Source: JACRLW01 sp050181465 (lineage in GTDB: Bacteria; Planctomycetota; UBA1135; UBA2386). From it: a DNA stretch of 64,000 bases. The stretch is taken from NCBI GenBank assembly GCA_050181465.1, contig JBFXDD010000006.1, positions 62,001-126,000 of the forward strand, read 5' to 3'. The translations under genes were made by a program, and so were the position numbers. A model generated the notes under the pieces. It saw nothing but the letters and a program-made list of their open reading frames with translations, had not been told where the DNA came from and did no database searches. Shown here in pieces: positions 26,629-36,009 of this stretch (position 1 is its first letter; the number at the start of each line of letters is the position of its first letter).

Positions 26629-27822
26629 GCCGAGAACGCGACGCAATGCGGAGTAGAGAGCCGTCGCGGCCGGGGAAACGTCGAGGTTCGCGGCCGCATC
26701 AAGAGCGGTTCGGACGTTCCTCGCGATCGTCGATTCCGTCGATGACTTGGCCTCAGCGACCTTGTCCGCGGACTTGGAAGTCATCTCGACATAGGCCGCG
26801 ATGATGCCGCCGGGGTTGGCCAGGAAGTCGGGCAGGACCGTGATTCCACGCGCCGCCAGCCGATCGCGGCTGTCGCCCGCACACGGCCCATTGGCGCCTT
26901 CGGCGATCATCTTCGCGTTGATTCGATCGACATTGGCTGCATGGATCACGTCCTGACGCGCGGCGGGAAACATGACGTCGACCGCCGAGAACAGCACCGC
27001 GTCGGACTCCTCCGCCAGGTGCCCGTGTTCCTCGACGAGCTTCTGGATCGCGGAGTAGTCGCGTGCGGTGATCCGGTCCGTCAACTCGGCGCGAAGCGAA
27101 GGTGACAGGTTCCCTGGCAGTTCGTAGCTGCCGCCGATCATCGGGTCCGACACTGCGTGAAGTCGTCCGCCGAAGGCCGTGAAGTAACGAACGATCGCTG
27201 CGCCCATCGCACCGAGACCCTGGACAGCGAAGCTCGCGCCTTCCGCGGTGCGGCGCGACCAAGCCAGCGCTTCGCGCGCGGCCACGGCGACACCGAGACC
27301 CGCGATGCCTTCGACGTCGTAGTCCGTCCCGCCCAAGGCTCGCGTCTTCCCCGTGAATCGCTGCGGCATGCCGGTCGCTTCGATGAACCAGTCGGCGAAT
27401 TCGGGGCGCGCGCCGATGTCATAGCCAAGCCCGCCGAAGGGGCCGCCGTTCTCCGGAAACAAGGGCGCGAATCGCTTGGCGATCGCGGTGTAGCGAGTCT
27501 TCGCATCGGCTTCGCGCGGATCCATTCGGATGCCCGACTTGGCACCGCCGAGGGGAAGCCCCGCGGCGGCGTTCTTCAGCGCCATCGTGCGGGCGAGCAT
27601 CTTCACTTCGTCGAGCGTGACTGTCGGCGTCACGCGTGTCCCGCCCTTCGCGATCCCACCTTCGACCAGCGTGTTCCAAACCACGACGTAGCCTTCGGTG
27701 CCGAGCTTGTGATCGCGGGCGGTGTATTCGACCAGCGGCTGCATTCGATCGAAGGCGACTTGCAGTTGGCCGAACTCGGCTAGGAAAGTGTCGCGACGGT
27801 CGGGAAAGCGGATCGGATCCAT
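26623..27822 (-). CDS. Glu/Leu/Phe/Val dehydrogenase family protein
   Basis: 399 aa. The N-terminal catalytic domain has GGTRV and the active-site lysine motif PLGGAKSGIRM (K95), then NGGPFGGLGYDIGARPE. A Rossmann domain follows with VQGLGAMGAAIVRYF. The C-terminal EGANGPCAGDS and LPDFLANPGGI segments are typical of glutamate dehydrogenases. The expected reaction is NAD(P)-dependent oxidative deamination of an amino acid, most likely glutamate, but the amino-acid specificity is not certain because the family also includes leucine and phenylalanine dehydrogenases. It starts 2 nt after a GNAT gene on the same strand. Confidence 0.9.
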   Translation of the reverse strand: MDPIRFPDRRDTFLAEFGQLQVAFDRMQPLVEYTARDHKLGTEGYVVVWNTLVEGGIAKGGTRVTPTVTLDEVKMLARTMALKNAAAGLPLGGAKSGIRMDPREADAKTRYTAIAKRFAPLFPENGGPFGGLGYDIGARPEFADWFIEATGMPQRFTGKTRALGGTDYDVEGIAGLGVAVAAREALAWSRRTAEGASFAVQGLGAMGAAIVRYFTAFGGRLHAVSDPMIGGSYELPGNLSPSLRAELTDRITARDYSAIQKLVEEHGHLAEESDAVLFSAVDVMFPAARQDVIHAANVDRINAKMIAEGANGPCAGDSRDRLAARGITVLPDFLANPGGIIAAYVEMTSKSADKVAEAKSSTESTIARNVRTALDAAANLDVSPAATALYSALRRVLGA

Positions 27823-27824
27823 GT

Positions 27825-28322
27825 TCAGAGGGTCTTGACGAAGTGGAACTCGGCAGTGTCGGAGATGTCGCCCAGCTCGCGGCGCGCTCCGCTGCGGCGA
27901 TAGCCGAGGCGTTCATACAACGCGTGAGCCTGGAGGAACCGGGTGTCGGACCACAGCTCGACCGTGTGCGCGTGGAAGTCTTGCGCGTGAGCCTCGACCA
28001 AGTCGACCAGGCGGGTTGCGACGCCTTGCCGTCGCAATGCCGGATGCACGTAGCACTTCTTCAGCTCGACGCTGCGCGGATGGTCCGCTTCGGCTTCGTG
28101 GTCGTTGCAGGCGATCGAGCCGTAGATGCGATCTCCGTGGGCCAAGACCCAGAAGCGAGTGAATGCGCTGCTCGGACTCAGCAAGCCGGTCTCCTCACGA
28201 TCGACGTCCAACCAGCATCGCTCGTAGTCGAAGAAGCAGCGACCGACGAGCGCGACGATGCCCGGTGAATCCCCATCGGTCGCAAGCCGGATTTCACATT
28301 GCTCTGCGCGAGGAAATGCCAT
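27825..28322 (-). CDS. GNAT-family N-acetyltransferase
   Basis: 165 aa from ATG 28322. The acetyl-CoA-binding motif is visible as LKKCYVHPALRRQGVATRLV (the R-R-Q-G-V-A loop), followed by the beta5-alpha4 region ending ALYERLGYRRSG. The substrate is not evident. It lies between a small membrane ORF (8 nt upstream) and the glutamate dehydrogenase-family gene (2 nt downstream), so it is very likely in one operon with them. Confidence 0.85.
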   Translation of the reverse strand: MAFPRAEQCEIRLATDGDSPGIVALVGRCFFDYERCWLDVDREETGLLSPSSAFTRFWVLAHGDRIYGSIACNDHEAEADHPRSVELKKCYVHPALRRQGVATRLVDLVEAHAQDFHAHTVELWSDTRFLQAHALYERLGYRRSGARRELGDISDTAEFHFVKTL

Positions 28323-28330
28323 CCGCGGCC

Positions 28331-28477
28331 TCAGGACTCGCGTCGCGGCAGTTCGCAAGAGCCTTTCGCGGGAACGAATTGGGCGATGACCATCCCGGCG
28401 ATCAGACCGAGAATCGCCGCGTCGCCAAGGTGCGCGAAGCGTTGCAGGGCCCAACCGATCAGCGTGGCAGCGATCAC
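28331..28477 (-). CDS. Small hydrophobic protein (48 aa)
   Basis: Below usual ORF-length cut-offs. From GTG 28477 it encodes 48 residues with two hydrophobic segments (VIAATLIGWAL and AAILGLIAGMVIAQFV) and a charged tail (CELPRRES). Its stop lies 8 nt before the GNAT start, and it fills an otherwise empty gap in a tightly packed leftward operon. The evidence is the hydrophobic pattern and spacing only; the start codon is uncertain because no in-frame ATG precedes it. Confidence 0.45.
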   Translation of the reverse strand: MIAATLIGWALQRFAHLGDAAILGLIAGMVIAQFVPAKGSCELPRRES

Positions 28478-28522
28478 GACCGTGATGCGCGTCCCAGAGT
28501 TCAGAGTTCAAAACATGGGGGC

Positions 28523-29491
28523 TCAGTCTCTCGGTCGGCGCGGTGCCGGCAAGTAATGGATGCCGTGCTCGTTTCGAGTCTCGTCGATCGCGAACGCACT
28601 TCGATTGCGCAAGAAGTCGCGCACCAGGCGGCTGGGGATCGCGAAGTTGAGCCCTTGCATTCCCATGTAGCCGGCGCTGTTCACGCCGACGACCTGCCCG
28701 CGGTTGTCGAACAAGGGGCCGCCGGAGTTGCCGGGATTGATGGGCACGGTGATCTGCAGCATCGTGTGACCGCCGAATGCGCGATCGGTCACGCTGACGA
28801 TCCCGGTGCTCACCGTGCGATCCAAGCCGATCGGCGCGCCGATCGCGAAGACTTCGGTCCCCACCTTCACGCCTTCGCTGTCACCGAGCGGCACCGCGGT
28901 CAGCGTGAGGTCGGTCGGCGGTTCGATCTTGACCAGCGCTAGGTCGATCGCCGGGTTGGCCGCGAGCACGGGGACCTCGCGCAGGGTGCGCGTGCGGATT
29001 GCTTCGCCGTCGGGGTAGTAGAGGACCACCGCCACCTTGGGTTCGCCTTCGACGACGTGGAAGTTCGTCACGATGTGCCCCGCGGTGCTGGTGAGGAACC
29101 CGGAACCCTGCCCCGAGGGCGTCTCGATGCGGACGACGGCGCTCCCGACGCTGCGCGCGGCTTCCACCACCGGGCGAGCGGGGCCGCGCCGATGGAACCA
29201 GACGTCCTCCATGGTGGCAGTCTCGTCGACTGCCGCGACGGGGGCGTCGGCCGCGGAGCGTTTCACGATCGCTTCCTTGGGGATGCGAACGACGTCGAAT
29301 CCGAGGTCGACGAATACGTGGCGCTCGGTGGACTTGATGATCGGGGCCCTCACGACGCGGCCGCCGTCGAGTTCGAGGATTTCCTCGATCGGCCCCTGCG
29401 CGGTCAGGCACCGCCCGAGGGACAGAGCGACCAGGGCGGTGGCGGCGTGCACGGCCAGGAACGAGCGGGGGCGGCGGACTCCGTCGAGCAT
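28523..29491 (-). CDS. HtrA/S1C trypsin-like serine protease without PDZ
   Basis: 322 aa from ATG 29491. A signal-anchor-like N-terminus (FLAVHAATALVALSLGRCLTAQ) is followed by a ~75-residue domain and then a trypsin-like domain. The catalytic triad is complete: H145 in GHIVTNFHVV, D183 in NPAIDLALVKI and S256 in INPGNSGGPL. HtrA proteases normally carry one or two PDZ domains after the protease; here the protein ends soon after FAIPSRLV, so none is present. It probably acts outside the cytoplasmic membrane in protein quality control. It is divergent from the FG-GAP gene at 29589. Confidence 0.9.
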   Translation of the reverse strand: MLDGVRRPRSFLAVHAATALVALSLGRCLTAQGPIEEILELDGGRVVRAPIIKSTERHVFVDLGFDVVRIPKEAIVKRSAADAPVAAVDETATMEDVWFHRRGPARPVVEAARSVGSAVVRIETPSGQGSGFLTSTAGHIVTNFHVVEGEPKVAVVLYYPDGEAIRTRTLREVPVLAANPAIDLALVKIEPPTDLTLTAVPLGDSEGVKVGTEVFAIGAPIGLDRTVSTGIVSVTDRAFGGHTMLQITVPINPGNSGGPLFDNRGQVVGVNSAGYMGMQGLNFAIPSRLVRDFLRNRSAFAIDETRNEHGIHYLPAPRRPRD

Positions 29492-29588
29492 CCGCGGAGG
29501 ATAGGGGGGCGGCGAGGCGTGCCAAGCCGGTCCTCGTCGGCGGCGTACGGGGTGCAGTTCGCGGCGATCGCCGTATCCTGGCGCCTCG

Positions 29589-31751
29589 ATGCAGAAGCTC
29601 GTCCGAATGGGGGTGCTCGACCGAGTCGGCGCCTTCGTTGTCCTCTGTGGGATCGCCGTTCCGCTGTCGGCCCAGACGACGCCGCCGCCGATCGATCCGG
29701 CGCTCCGGGCGCGGCTCGGGTTCCTGGGGCCGGAGTCGATCAAGATCGGTGACGACATCGACATGCTGTCGGTGGTGGACCTCGACGGCGACGGCCGGGC
29801 GGAGGTACTCGTGCACGACGGCGCGCGCGGGCACGTCGAGCGAGTCTCGCGCGACCCGTCGGGGACGATCCAACGAACGAGCATCGACACGCGGGGCATG
29901 TTGAGAGGGTTGCGCGCTGCGGTGCTCGCGCCCGGCAAGCCGCGCAGCCTCGTGGCACTGCGCGCCGACGGCCGTCTCGTGATCGGTCTGGGCGAGGAGC
30001 GGCCGCGCGAGATCGAGGTGGGCACTCCGATCACCGGCAACGCGCTGCGCGTCGCGGATCTCGACGGCGACGGCCGCGACGAGGCTCTGGTGCTGACCCG
30101 CGAGGGGATCCGCTGTGCCTACGGTCTGAGCGACGCCCCGAATCTGCAGCCACCGATCGACCTCGGCGAGGGTCAGGCGAACTCGTTCCTCGTGCAGGAT
30201 GTCGACGGCGACTCCCGCGTCGACCTCGTGATCGGGGCGAACAGCGAAGCCCTGGGGCTTCGTATCGCTCGCGGCGACGGCGCCCTCGGGTTCGCACCCT
30301 GGCTGGGTTTCGGTTCCGAGCGCGTGCTCGGGGTGTTTCCCGGGCCGAAACTCCGCGAGCAGCCCGCACTTCTGGCCCTTCTCGGTCCGCGGCGTCGGTT
30401 GGCGGTGCTCGATCTCGTTCCCGCGGCGAGCGGCGAGGCGGTGCAGTTCCTGGCGCTGCCTTCCACCAAGCGACCGGCGTTTCCGTTCACGCAGGGGGAT
30501 GTCGACGGCGACGGCGACGTCGATCTCGTGCTGGCGAATCCAGAGCGCGCCGAACTGGTGTATCTGCTCGAGGATCGCGGGCGATTCCTGCAGCGGGTCG
30601 TGCCGTCGTTCGCCGGAATCAGTTCGCTGGCGATCGGCGATCTCGACCGCGACGGCAAGCAGGACATCCTGCTGGCGAGCCCGAGCGAGAAAGCGCTGGC
30701 CGTGCGCAATGGTGCGACGCCGCTCGACGAGTTCCCAACGCGCGTTGCGCATGGAGCGCTCGATCCCGTGACGGTCGGCATCGGTGCTGCCGGCGAGCTC
30801 TATTGCATCGGCCGGGATCGCTCACGTGCCGCCGCGTTGTTGCACGTGCCGTACCCGGCGGAACCCTCGGGCAGTGCCGTCTCGATCGTCGATCTCGGCA
30901 AGCTCAACGGCGAGCCGCTGCGGTTTCATGTCGGCGACTTCGACGCCGCGCAGGGCGTCGATCTCGCAGTCGTGTTCTCCGGTGAGGGACTGCGAATCTT
31001 CAGCGGCGACGGCAAGGGGCGCTTCGTCGCGTTCAATGCGAAGACCGAGACCGGCGGCCCCGGCTTCGCCGAGCGGATCGATGACGGCGCTTTCGGCGTC
31101 GTCGATGACGGCGATTCGAGTACGCATCTCTTGGTCGTCCGCGAGCGATTCGCCCGCTTCTTCCGGCTCGACGCCGCGCGGCAACCGATCATCCTGAAAC
31201 AGCGCAATCTGCCGCCGAGTGCAGACAGCCTCGAACTCGGAGCCATGTTGTCCGGAGGCGTGCTGGCTGCGGTCGAGCGCAAGGCGAACCGCCTTCACTT
31301 GATGCCGGCGGACCTGCCCGCGCGTTCCATCGTCTTGCCGCCGGTCGGGCCGACCCATGTCCTCGCGCACGGCGACGACGTGCTCGTGCTGGGCACCGCT
31401 GGGGTCGTGCGCATCCGCCGCGGCGAGAGCTTCGAAGCGAGGGAGCGAGTCGCCCGGGACGCGCCGACCGACGAATCGCGCTTCTTCGCCGCGGTCGCCG
31501 CCGACCTCGACCACGATGGTGCCGAGGACGTCGCCGTGCTCGACTCCGACCTGCACGGCGTGCAGATCTACCTCGCGCCCGGGATCGATCGCGCGCTCGC
31601 GTTTCCGGTCTTCGAGGACGAGGATGCCGACGCCGACCTGCGTGAGCCGCGCGAGATCGCCACCGGCGACATCGACGGCGATGGGCGTGCAGACCTCGTC
31701 TTGTGCGCCTTCGATCGAGTCTTGATCTACCTTCAGGAGCCAGCCAAGTGA
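29589..31751 (+). CDS. Secreted FG-GAP/VCBS-repeat protein
   Basis: 720 aa with a signal peptide (cleavage near VPLSAQ). At least seven calcium-binding-like FG-GAP/VCBS motifs are spaced along the whole protein, including DLDGDGRAEVLVHD, DLDGDGRDEALVL, DVDGDSRVDLVIG, DVDGDGDVDLVLAN, DLDRDGKQDILLAS, DLDHDGAEDVAVLD and DIDGDGRADLVLC. They predict a large beta-propeller stabilised by calcium. It is probably surface-exposed; its binding partner is unknown. The stop overlaps the GTG start of the next gene by 4 nt. Confidence 0.88.
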   Translation: MQKLVRMGVLDRVGAFVVLCGIAVPLSAQTTPPPIDPALRARLGFLGPESIKIGDDIDMLSVVDLDGDGRAEVLVHDGARGHVERVSRDPSGTIQRTSIDTRGMLRGLRAAVLAPGKPRSLVALRADGRLVIGLGEERPREIEVGTPITGNALRVADLDGDGRDEALVLTREGIRCAYGLSDAPNLQPPIDLGEGQANSFLVQDVDGDSRVDLVIGANSEALGLRIARGDGALGFAPWLGFGSERVLGVFPGPKLREQPALLALLGPRRRLAVLDLVPAASGEAVQFLALPSTKRPAFPFTQGDVDGDGDVDLVLANPERAELVYLLEDRGRFLQRVVPSFAGISSLAIGDLDRDGKQDILLASPSEKALAVRNGATPLDEFPTRVAHGALDPVTVGIGAAGELYCIGRDRSRAAALLHVPYPAEPSGSAVSIVDLGKLNGEPLRFHVGDFDAAQGVDLAVVFSGEGLRIFSGDGKGRFVAFNAKTETGGPGFAERIDDGAFGVVDDGDSSTHLLVVRERFARFFRLDAARQPIILKQRNLPPSADSLELGAMLSGGVLAAVERKANRLHLMPADLPARSIVLPPVGPTHVLAHGDDVLVLGTAGVVRIRRGESFEARERVARDAPTDESRFFAAVAADLDHDGAEDVAVLDSDLHGVQIYLAPGIDRALAFPVFEDEDADADLREPREIATGDIDGDGRADLVLCAFDRVLIYLQEPAK

Positions 31752-33475
31752 TTCGTTGTCTGTTTCTCGCTCTCGTTTCCAGTCTCACGGGCCTCTGTGC
31801 GACGAGCACGTCGCTCTCCGCGCAAGGCGCCGCGAGGTTTCTGCCGCGCGATGCGATCGTGTCCTTCAGCATGTTCGGTCCGCGCGCGTTCGGGGATCGA
31901 ACTGCGGAGACCAACCTGGGGCGGCTGCTGGCAGACCCGGCCGCGGCGCCGATTCGCGAGTTGCCGGCCAAGATGCTCGACAAGATCTTGGCAGAGATCG
32001 GCGATTCCCGTGCGGAGACTCATCTTCGCGGCGCCTACGAGTTCTTCGGTGGCTACGGCGGCCGAATCTCGTGTGCGGCTCGCTTCGCGATGGACGCGGA
32101 TGCCGAGAATGCGGATGAAGCGCTCGGTGAGCTGCTCGTCGGCATCGTGTTCGAACCCGACGGGGAGACCGATTTCGCGGCGTTCGTGGAGTCGGTTCGC
32201 GAGGCCGCGAACGATGCCGAACTCGAACAACGGCTGATCGGTACCGAAGCGAACGGCTTCACTCTCGTGCAGGGAGAGAACCGCAAGCAGTTCGTGCTAC
32301 CGAGAGTCATCGATGGCCATCTCGTTTGCTACTACGGGCTAGGGCTGGAGGACGCACTGGCGAGACTCGGCGAACAGAGTTCCGGTGAGGAGCCTGCTGC
32401 GGACGAGTCCTTGCTGCATCTCCGCGTCGAACTGGACCGATTGATGGGCATCGTCATTTCCAGCTTGGCCGGCATCGGCGGCAGGAGCGAGATCGAGCCG
32501 GAGCTGCTCGAGGTGATCGATAGGCGGATCGGCCTGAAGCAGTTCGATCTTCGGTTCCGCACGGACGGCGAGTTCCTACGCGCGGACTACTCGATCGTTG
32601 CCGACCCCGAGCGTTCGATCCTCGACCTACTCCAGCCGAATGCCAAGTCGACCCCGATCGCCGCGCTCGCGCCGTCGGATCACGAGAACTGGTCGTCTGT
32701 CCGCCTCGATCTGGGCTGGATCCTGAATTTCGCGCGCGACCTCGTGATGGAAGCGAGGGGCGAGGATGTGTTCGAACTCTTGGAGCAGGTGTCTTCCGAG
32801 TTCGGTGTCGACGTTCGTCACGATCTCTTCGGTGCCTTCGACGGCCAACTGCTGCTCCTCAACGACAGCCTCGCCGGTCTCGAAGCGATGGCGGAAGGTG
32901 ACGAGGATGAGGACGCCGAAGTGGCTGGGCTCTACAGCGGGGTCATCGGTCTGCGCGACGCGAAGGCCTTCGAGTCGACTCTGGAGAAGTTGCTCCGGAG
33001 CCGCGGCCTGCACGCTGCGCGCAAGACCACCGAGTATCGAGGTGTGGCGATTCGGACGATGAACGTCGCGATCGTCCAATTCTCGTATGCGATCGTGAAC
33101 GAGGGGATCGCCTTCGGTGTCGGCAAGATCGGCGTGGACTCCGTCCGTTCCATCGTCGACGCCAGCCTGGCTGCGACCGACGGCCAGCGACAGATCCGCT
33201 TCCCCGAGCCCTTCGCGGAACGCCGCCGCCGCATCGGGGATGACTGGCGGGACTTCCAGATCTCATCGAGTGCCGGCTATGCCGGCATCCTCAAGGATGT
33301 CATGGCAGGCGAATTGGAAGATCTCGACGACCCGGTGGGGTTCGCCGTGGTCAACGACATCGTCATGCCGGCACTCGAAGCCTGGCTCGAACTCGCCCCG
33401 CGCTTCGACCTCGAGCGCAGCCTCTCCGCGATGCGCCTCGTGCCCGGTCGCCTCGAGATCGTCTCCATCCAGTGA
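31748..33475 (+). CDS. Large exported protein, DUF3352-like layout
   Basis: 575 aa. GTG 31748 overlaps the preceding stop (GTGA). Signal peptide ends near SLSAQG. The mature N-terminus FLPRDAIVSFSMFG and the long alternation of strands and acidic helices resemble the DUF3352-type planctomycetal exported proteins (weak similarity by eye). An Asp/Glu-rich patch (EGDEDEDAEV) sits at about residue 385. No catalytic motif. The gene at 39457 encodes a protein of similar size and layout. The function is unknown. Confidence 0.65.
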   Translation: MIRCLFLALVSSLTGLCATSTSLSAQGAARFLPRDAIVSFSMFGPRAFGDRTAETNLGRLLADPAAAPIRELPAKMLDKILAEIGDSRAETHLRGAYEFFGGYGGRISCAARFAMDADAENADEALGELLVGIVFEPDGETDFAAFVESVREAANDAELEQRLIGTEANGFTLVQGENRKQFVLPRVIDGHLVCYYGLGLEDALARLGEQSSGEEPAADESLLHLRVELDRLMGIVISSLAGIGGRSEIEPELLEVIDRRIGLKQFDLRFRTDGEFLRADYSIVADPERSILDLLQPNAKSTPIAALAPSDHENWSSVRLDLGWILNFARDLVMEARGEDVFELLEQVSSEFGVDVRHDLFGAFDGQLLLLNDSLAGLEAMAEGDEDEDAEVAGLYSGVIGLRDAKAFESTLEKLLRSRGLHAARKTTEYRGVAIRTMNVAIVQFSYAIVNEGIAFGVGKIGVDSVRSIVDASLAATDGQRQIRFPEPFAERRRRIGDDWRDFQISSSAGYAGILKDVMAGELEDLDDPVGFAVVNDIVMPALEAWLELAPRFDLERSLSAMRLVPGRLEIVSIQ

Positions 33476-33513
33476 TCGCTGCGATCCACTGACACTCGCC
33501 TGACACGCCCTTC

Positions 33514-34890
33514 ATGACCCCGTGGATGCTCACCCACCTGCGCAACGGCGGACGCGGCACGCTCACCCCGTGCGGTGCGCGCCGGCAGAGAGGGACGAGC
33601 CCGCCGGGTCCGGACGCCCGGCGGGCTCCATTTTCTGCGCTCGCGGCGATCAGCTTGGCAGTCCTCGCGAGTGCCCAAGATCGCGAGAGCTACCTCGGCG
33701 AGCCGGTCCGTTACGAGCGCGAGTCCACCGAACAACCGGTGGCCCGCTTGGCGAACGCTCTGGAACTGGGCACGGTGACTCTGGCGCGCGACGAGAAGTT
33801 CGGCTTGCTCCCGTCGGTGCTCGCTGCACTCGGCGTCCTGCCGGCCAGTCAGACGCTGGTCTTCAGCAAGACGAGCTTTCAGAACGCGCTGATCGGCCCG
33901 CGCACCCCGCGCGCGATCTACTTCAGCGATGAGGTCTACGTCGGTGCCGTCCCGGGTTCGCCCGTGCTCGAACTCACCGCGATGGATCCGAAACTCGGCC
34001 CGATCTTCTACACGCTGACCGATCGCGGCGACGAGACGCCGCGCATCGTGCGGCGCGATGCCGAGTGCCTTCGCTGTCACGCGCTGAGCTGGACCAACGA
34101 CTGGCCCGGCCACCTCGTGCGCTCGGTCGCGGTGGATCCCGACGGGCACCCCATCCAGCGCCTCGGCGCCAAGCTGACGACCGGGGAATCGCCGTTCGAG
34201 GAGCGGTGGGGCGGCTGGTACGTCACCGGCACGCACGGCGACGCCATGCATCGCGGCAACGCGACGCACGAAGAAGACGCGGAGTCGGCCCCACCGCGCC
34301 CGGAGGCGCAGAACCTCGTCGACCTCCGCGAGCACATCGATGTCGCGCGTTACCTGTCGCCGCACAGCGACCTCGTCGCGCTGCTTGTCCTCGAGCATCA
34401 GTCGCAGGCGCACAACGCGCTGGCCTGGGCGGCGGGTCGAGCCAGGCTCCTGCGGCACCGAAGCCCGGAGGGACTGTCCGAGTCAGGGCGTTCCCAGCTC
34501 AAGGAACTCGCCGACGACCTGCTCGCCGTCCTGCTGCTGCGCGACGTGCCGCCCCTGCCCGCCCCGGTGCGCGGCACATCCGACTTCGCCGCCGCCTACC
34601 TCGCGGCGGGTCCGCGGGACGCCGCCGGTAACTCGCTCCGCGAACTCGAGCTCGACACTCGGCTGTTCCGCTGGCCGGTCAGTCCGACGATCACCTCGCC
34701 GTCCTTCCGCCACTTGCCGACCGAGTTGCGCGAGATCGTGCTGCTCCGGATGCTTCGTATCCTGACCGGCCGCAACGGTCGCCGCGCCTACGCCCACGTC
34801 GCCGAGGAGGATCGTCAGCCCCTTCTGACCATGCTCGTCGAGTTGGTCCCGGACCTTCCCGCCGACTGGCACGCTGCGGCCAAACGTTGA
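33514..34890 (+). CDS. Exported haem-motif protein (CXXCH), conserved in planctomycetes
   Basis: 458 aa if ATG 33514 is used. A hydrophobic export segment (FSALAAISLAVLASAQ) occurs only at about residues 42-57, preceded by a Gly/Arg/Pro-rich leader. The mature part has SQTLVFSKTSFQ, PRAIYFSDEVYVG and one c-type haem motif AECLRCHAL (C185, C188, H189), then WGGWYVTGTHGDAMHRGN. This pattern recurs in planctomycetal and other gram-negative secreted proteins of unknown role. A terminator-like hairpin (33597-33628) lies inside the leader, and no start codon exists between the hairpin and the signal core, so the start is uncertain. Confidence 0.75.
   Translation: MTPWMLTHLRNGGRGTLTPCGARRQRGTSPPGPDARRAPFSALAAISLAVLASAQDRESYLGEPVRYERESTEQPVARLANALELGTVTLARDEKFGLLPSVLAALGVLPASQTLVFSKTSFQNALIGPRTPRAIYFSDEVYVGAVPGSPVLELTAMDPKLGPIFYTLTDRGDETPRIVRRDAECLRCHALSWTNDWPGHLVRSVAVDPDGHPIQRLGAKLTTGESPFEERWGGWYVTGTHGDAMHRGNATHEEDAESAPPRPEAQNLVDLREHIDVARYLSPHSDLVALLVLEHQSQAHNALAWAAGRARLLRHRSPEGLSESGRSQLKELADDLLAVLLLRDVPPLPAPVRGTSDFAAAYLAAGPRDAAGNSLRELELDTRLFRWPVSPTITSPSFRHLPTELREIVLLRMLRILTGRNGRRAYAHVAEEDRQPLLTMLVELVPDLPADWHAAAKR
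33597..33628 (+). terminator. Terminator/attenuator-like hairpin in a gene leader
   Basis: GAGCCCGCCGGG / CCCGGCGGGCTC form a perfect 12-bp stem with an 8-nt loop, followed by CATTTTCTG. By position it lies 121 nt after the stop of the 31748 gene, yet inside the apparent coding leader of the 33514 gene, where it would encode PPGPDARRA. It may terminate the upstream transcript or attenuate the downstream gene. Confidence 0.6.
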
Positions 34891-35043
34891 CTCCGCCGCG
34901 ATCGGGTCTTCTTCCCGAGGCTTGAACCCAGGCAGTCCGGTGTCGTAGCCCGGCGCCGCTCGCGTCGGCGCGGCAACTGCGTAGAGTCTCCTCCCGATCG
35001 CAGGTGTCTCGCCCGCCGAGCCCTCGTCTCCGTCCTACCTACC

Positions 35044-35613
35044 ATGAAGAACGTCTTCCTCGGCTTGGCCATCGTGGCCGGTTTCTCCCTCCCCCTCGCC
35101 GCCCAGCAGATGGGCAGCGCCAATCGCAACGCCCAAAAGGTCTCGACCGCGGTCGAGTTCGCCGACGGCTCGTCGATCCGCGTCAGCTACAAGGCGCTGA
35201 ACTTCGCCGAAGGCAAGTTCATGGAGCAGCTCAAGAACGAGCGCTTCCGCACCATGCTCAACGAGAACGCCAAGCAGAACCCCTGCGGTTCCGTGGCGGT
35301 GTCGCACGACATGACCTTCAGCAGCGGCTTCCAAATCCCGGCCGGCGAGTACGGCCTGCACTTCATGCTCAACGACAAGGGCATGTGGATGGCCGCGCTC
35401 TCCTCGACCAACGACGAGGGTGACGTCGAGATCAAGAACTTCCCGCTCCGCCTCAAGGAGGTCGAGAACCACCGTCAGCGTCTCTCGATCAATCTGAACG
35501 CCGGCGACGAAGTCGGTCAGTGCACCTTGGCGATGCAGTTCGGCAACATGGCGCTGGAAGTGACCGGCGGCCGAGTCGCCGAGAAGAAGGGCGGCGAAGA
35601 CAAGGACGGCTGA
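35044..35613 (+). CDS. DUF2911-like exported protein
   Basis: 189 aa with a signal peptide (MKNVFLGLAIVAGFSLPLAAQ). The conserved core fits DUF2911: VSTAVEFADGSSIRVSYKAL, a central SHDMTFSSGFQIPAGEYGLHF strand pair, and a C-terminal NAGDEVGQCTLAMQFGNM. The GxxIPAGxYxL segment is the family hallmark. The C-terminus ends in a charged KKGGEDKDG tail. Function is unknown. Lys-rich, more balanced codon use suggests good expression. It converges on the small lipoprotein gene. Confidence 0.7.
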   Translation: MKNVFLGLAIVAGFSLPLAAQQMGSANRNAQKVSTAVEFADGSSIRVSYKALNFAEGKFMEQLKNERFRTMLNENAKQNPCGSVAVSHDMTFSSGFQIPAGEYGLHFMLNDKGMWMAALSSTNDEGDVEIKNFPLRLKEVENHRQRLSINLNAGDEVGQCTLAMQFGNMALEVTGGRVAEKKGGEDKDG

Positions 35614-35628
35614 GAAGCCCGGTCTCGC

Positions 35629-35979
35629 TCAGCGCGGCGCGGCGGGCAGCGGATCCGCAGCCCGCTCGCGCGAGCGCAACACGATTACGCCGCGGCCGCC
35701 CTCGTGTTCGAGGTGCACGGCGCGCATCGCATAGCCGGCGAAGCCTTTGTATTCGCGCGGCGTGCCGTCGTGACGGAAGGTGACTGCGTCCTGTCCTTCG
35801 TCCACCTGGAGGATTCGCGCGGGCCAACTCGGATCGAAGCGACCGATGATCACCCATTCCGCGGTCGCCGCGACGAACTGCTGCTCATCGGCGAAACGTC
35901 GGCCCTCGAGTGGTGCTCCGCAAGCTGCCAAGGTCGCCGCCAGCGCGAGCGCGGCGACGCGAATCGTTCGGCTCTCCAT
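35629..35979 (-). CDS. Small putative lipoprotein
   Basis: 116 aa. The signal sequence ends in ALAATLAAC, a good lipobox, so the mature protein should be lipid-anchored. The remainder is short and charged (ATAEWVIIGRFDPSWPARIL, GRGVIVLRSRERAADPLP). No family recognised. It lies 30 nt downstream of the membrane-protein gene at 36010 on the same strand, so the two may be co-transcribed. Confidence 0.65.
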   Translation of the reverse strand: MESRTIRVAALALAATLAACGAPLEGRRFADEQQFVAATAEWVIIGRFDPSWPARILQVDEGQDAVTFRHDGTPREYKGFAGYAMRAVHLEHEGGRGVIVLRSRERAADPLPAAPR

Positions 35980-36009
35980 GAGCCGTGCATCGGCGGAACG
36001 CCCAGAGGT

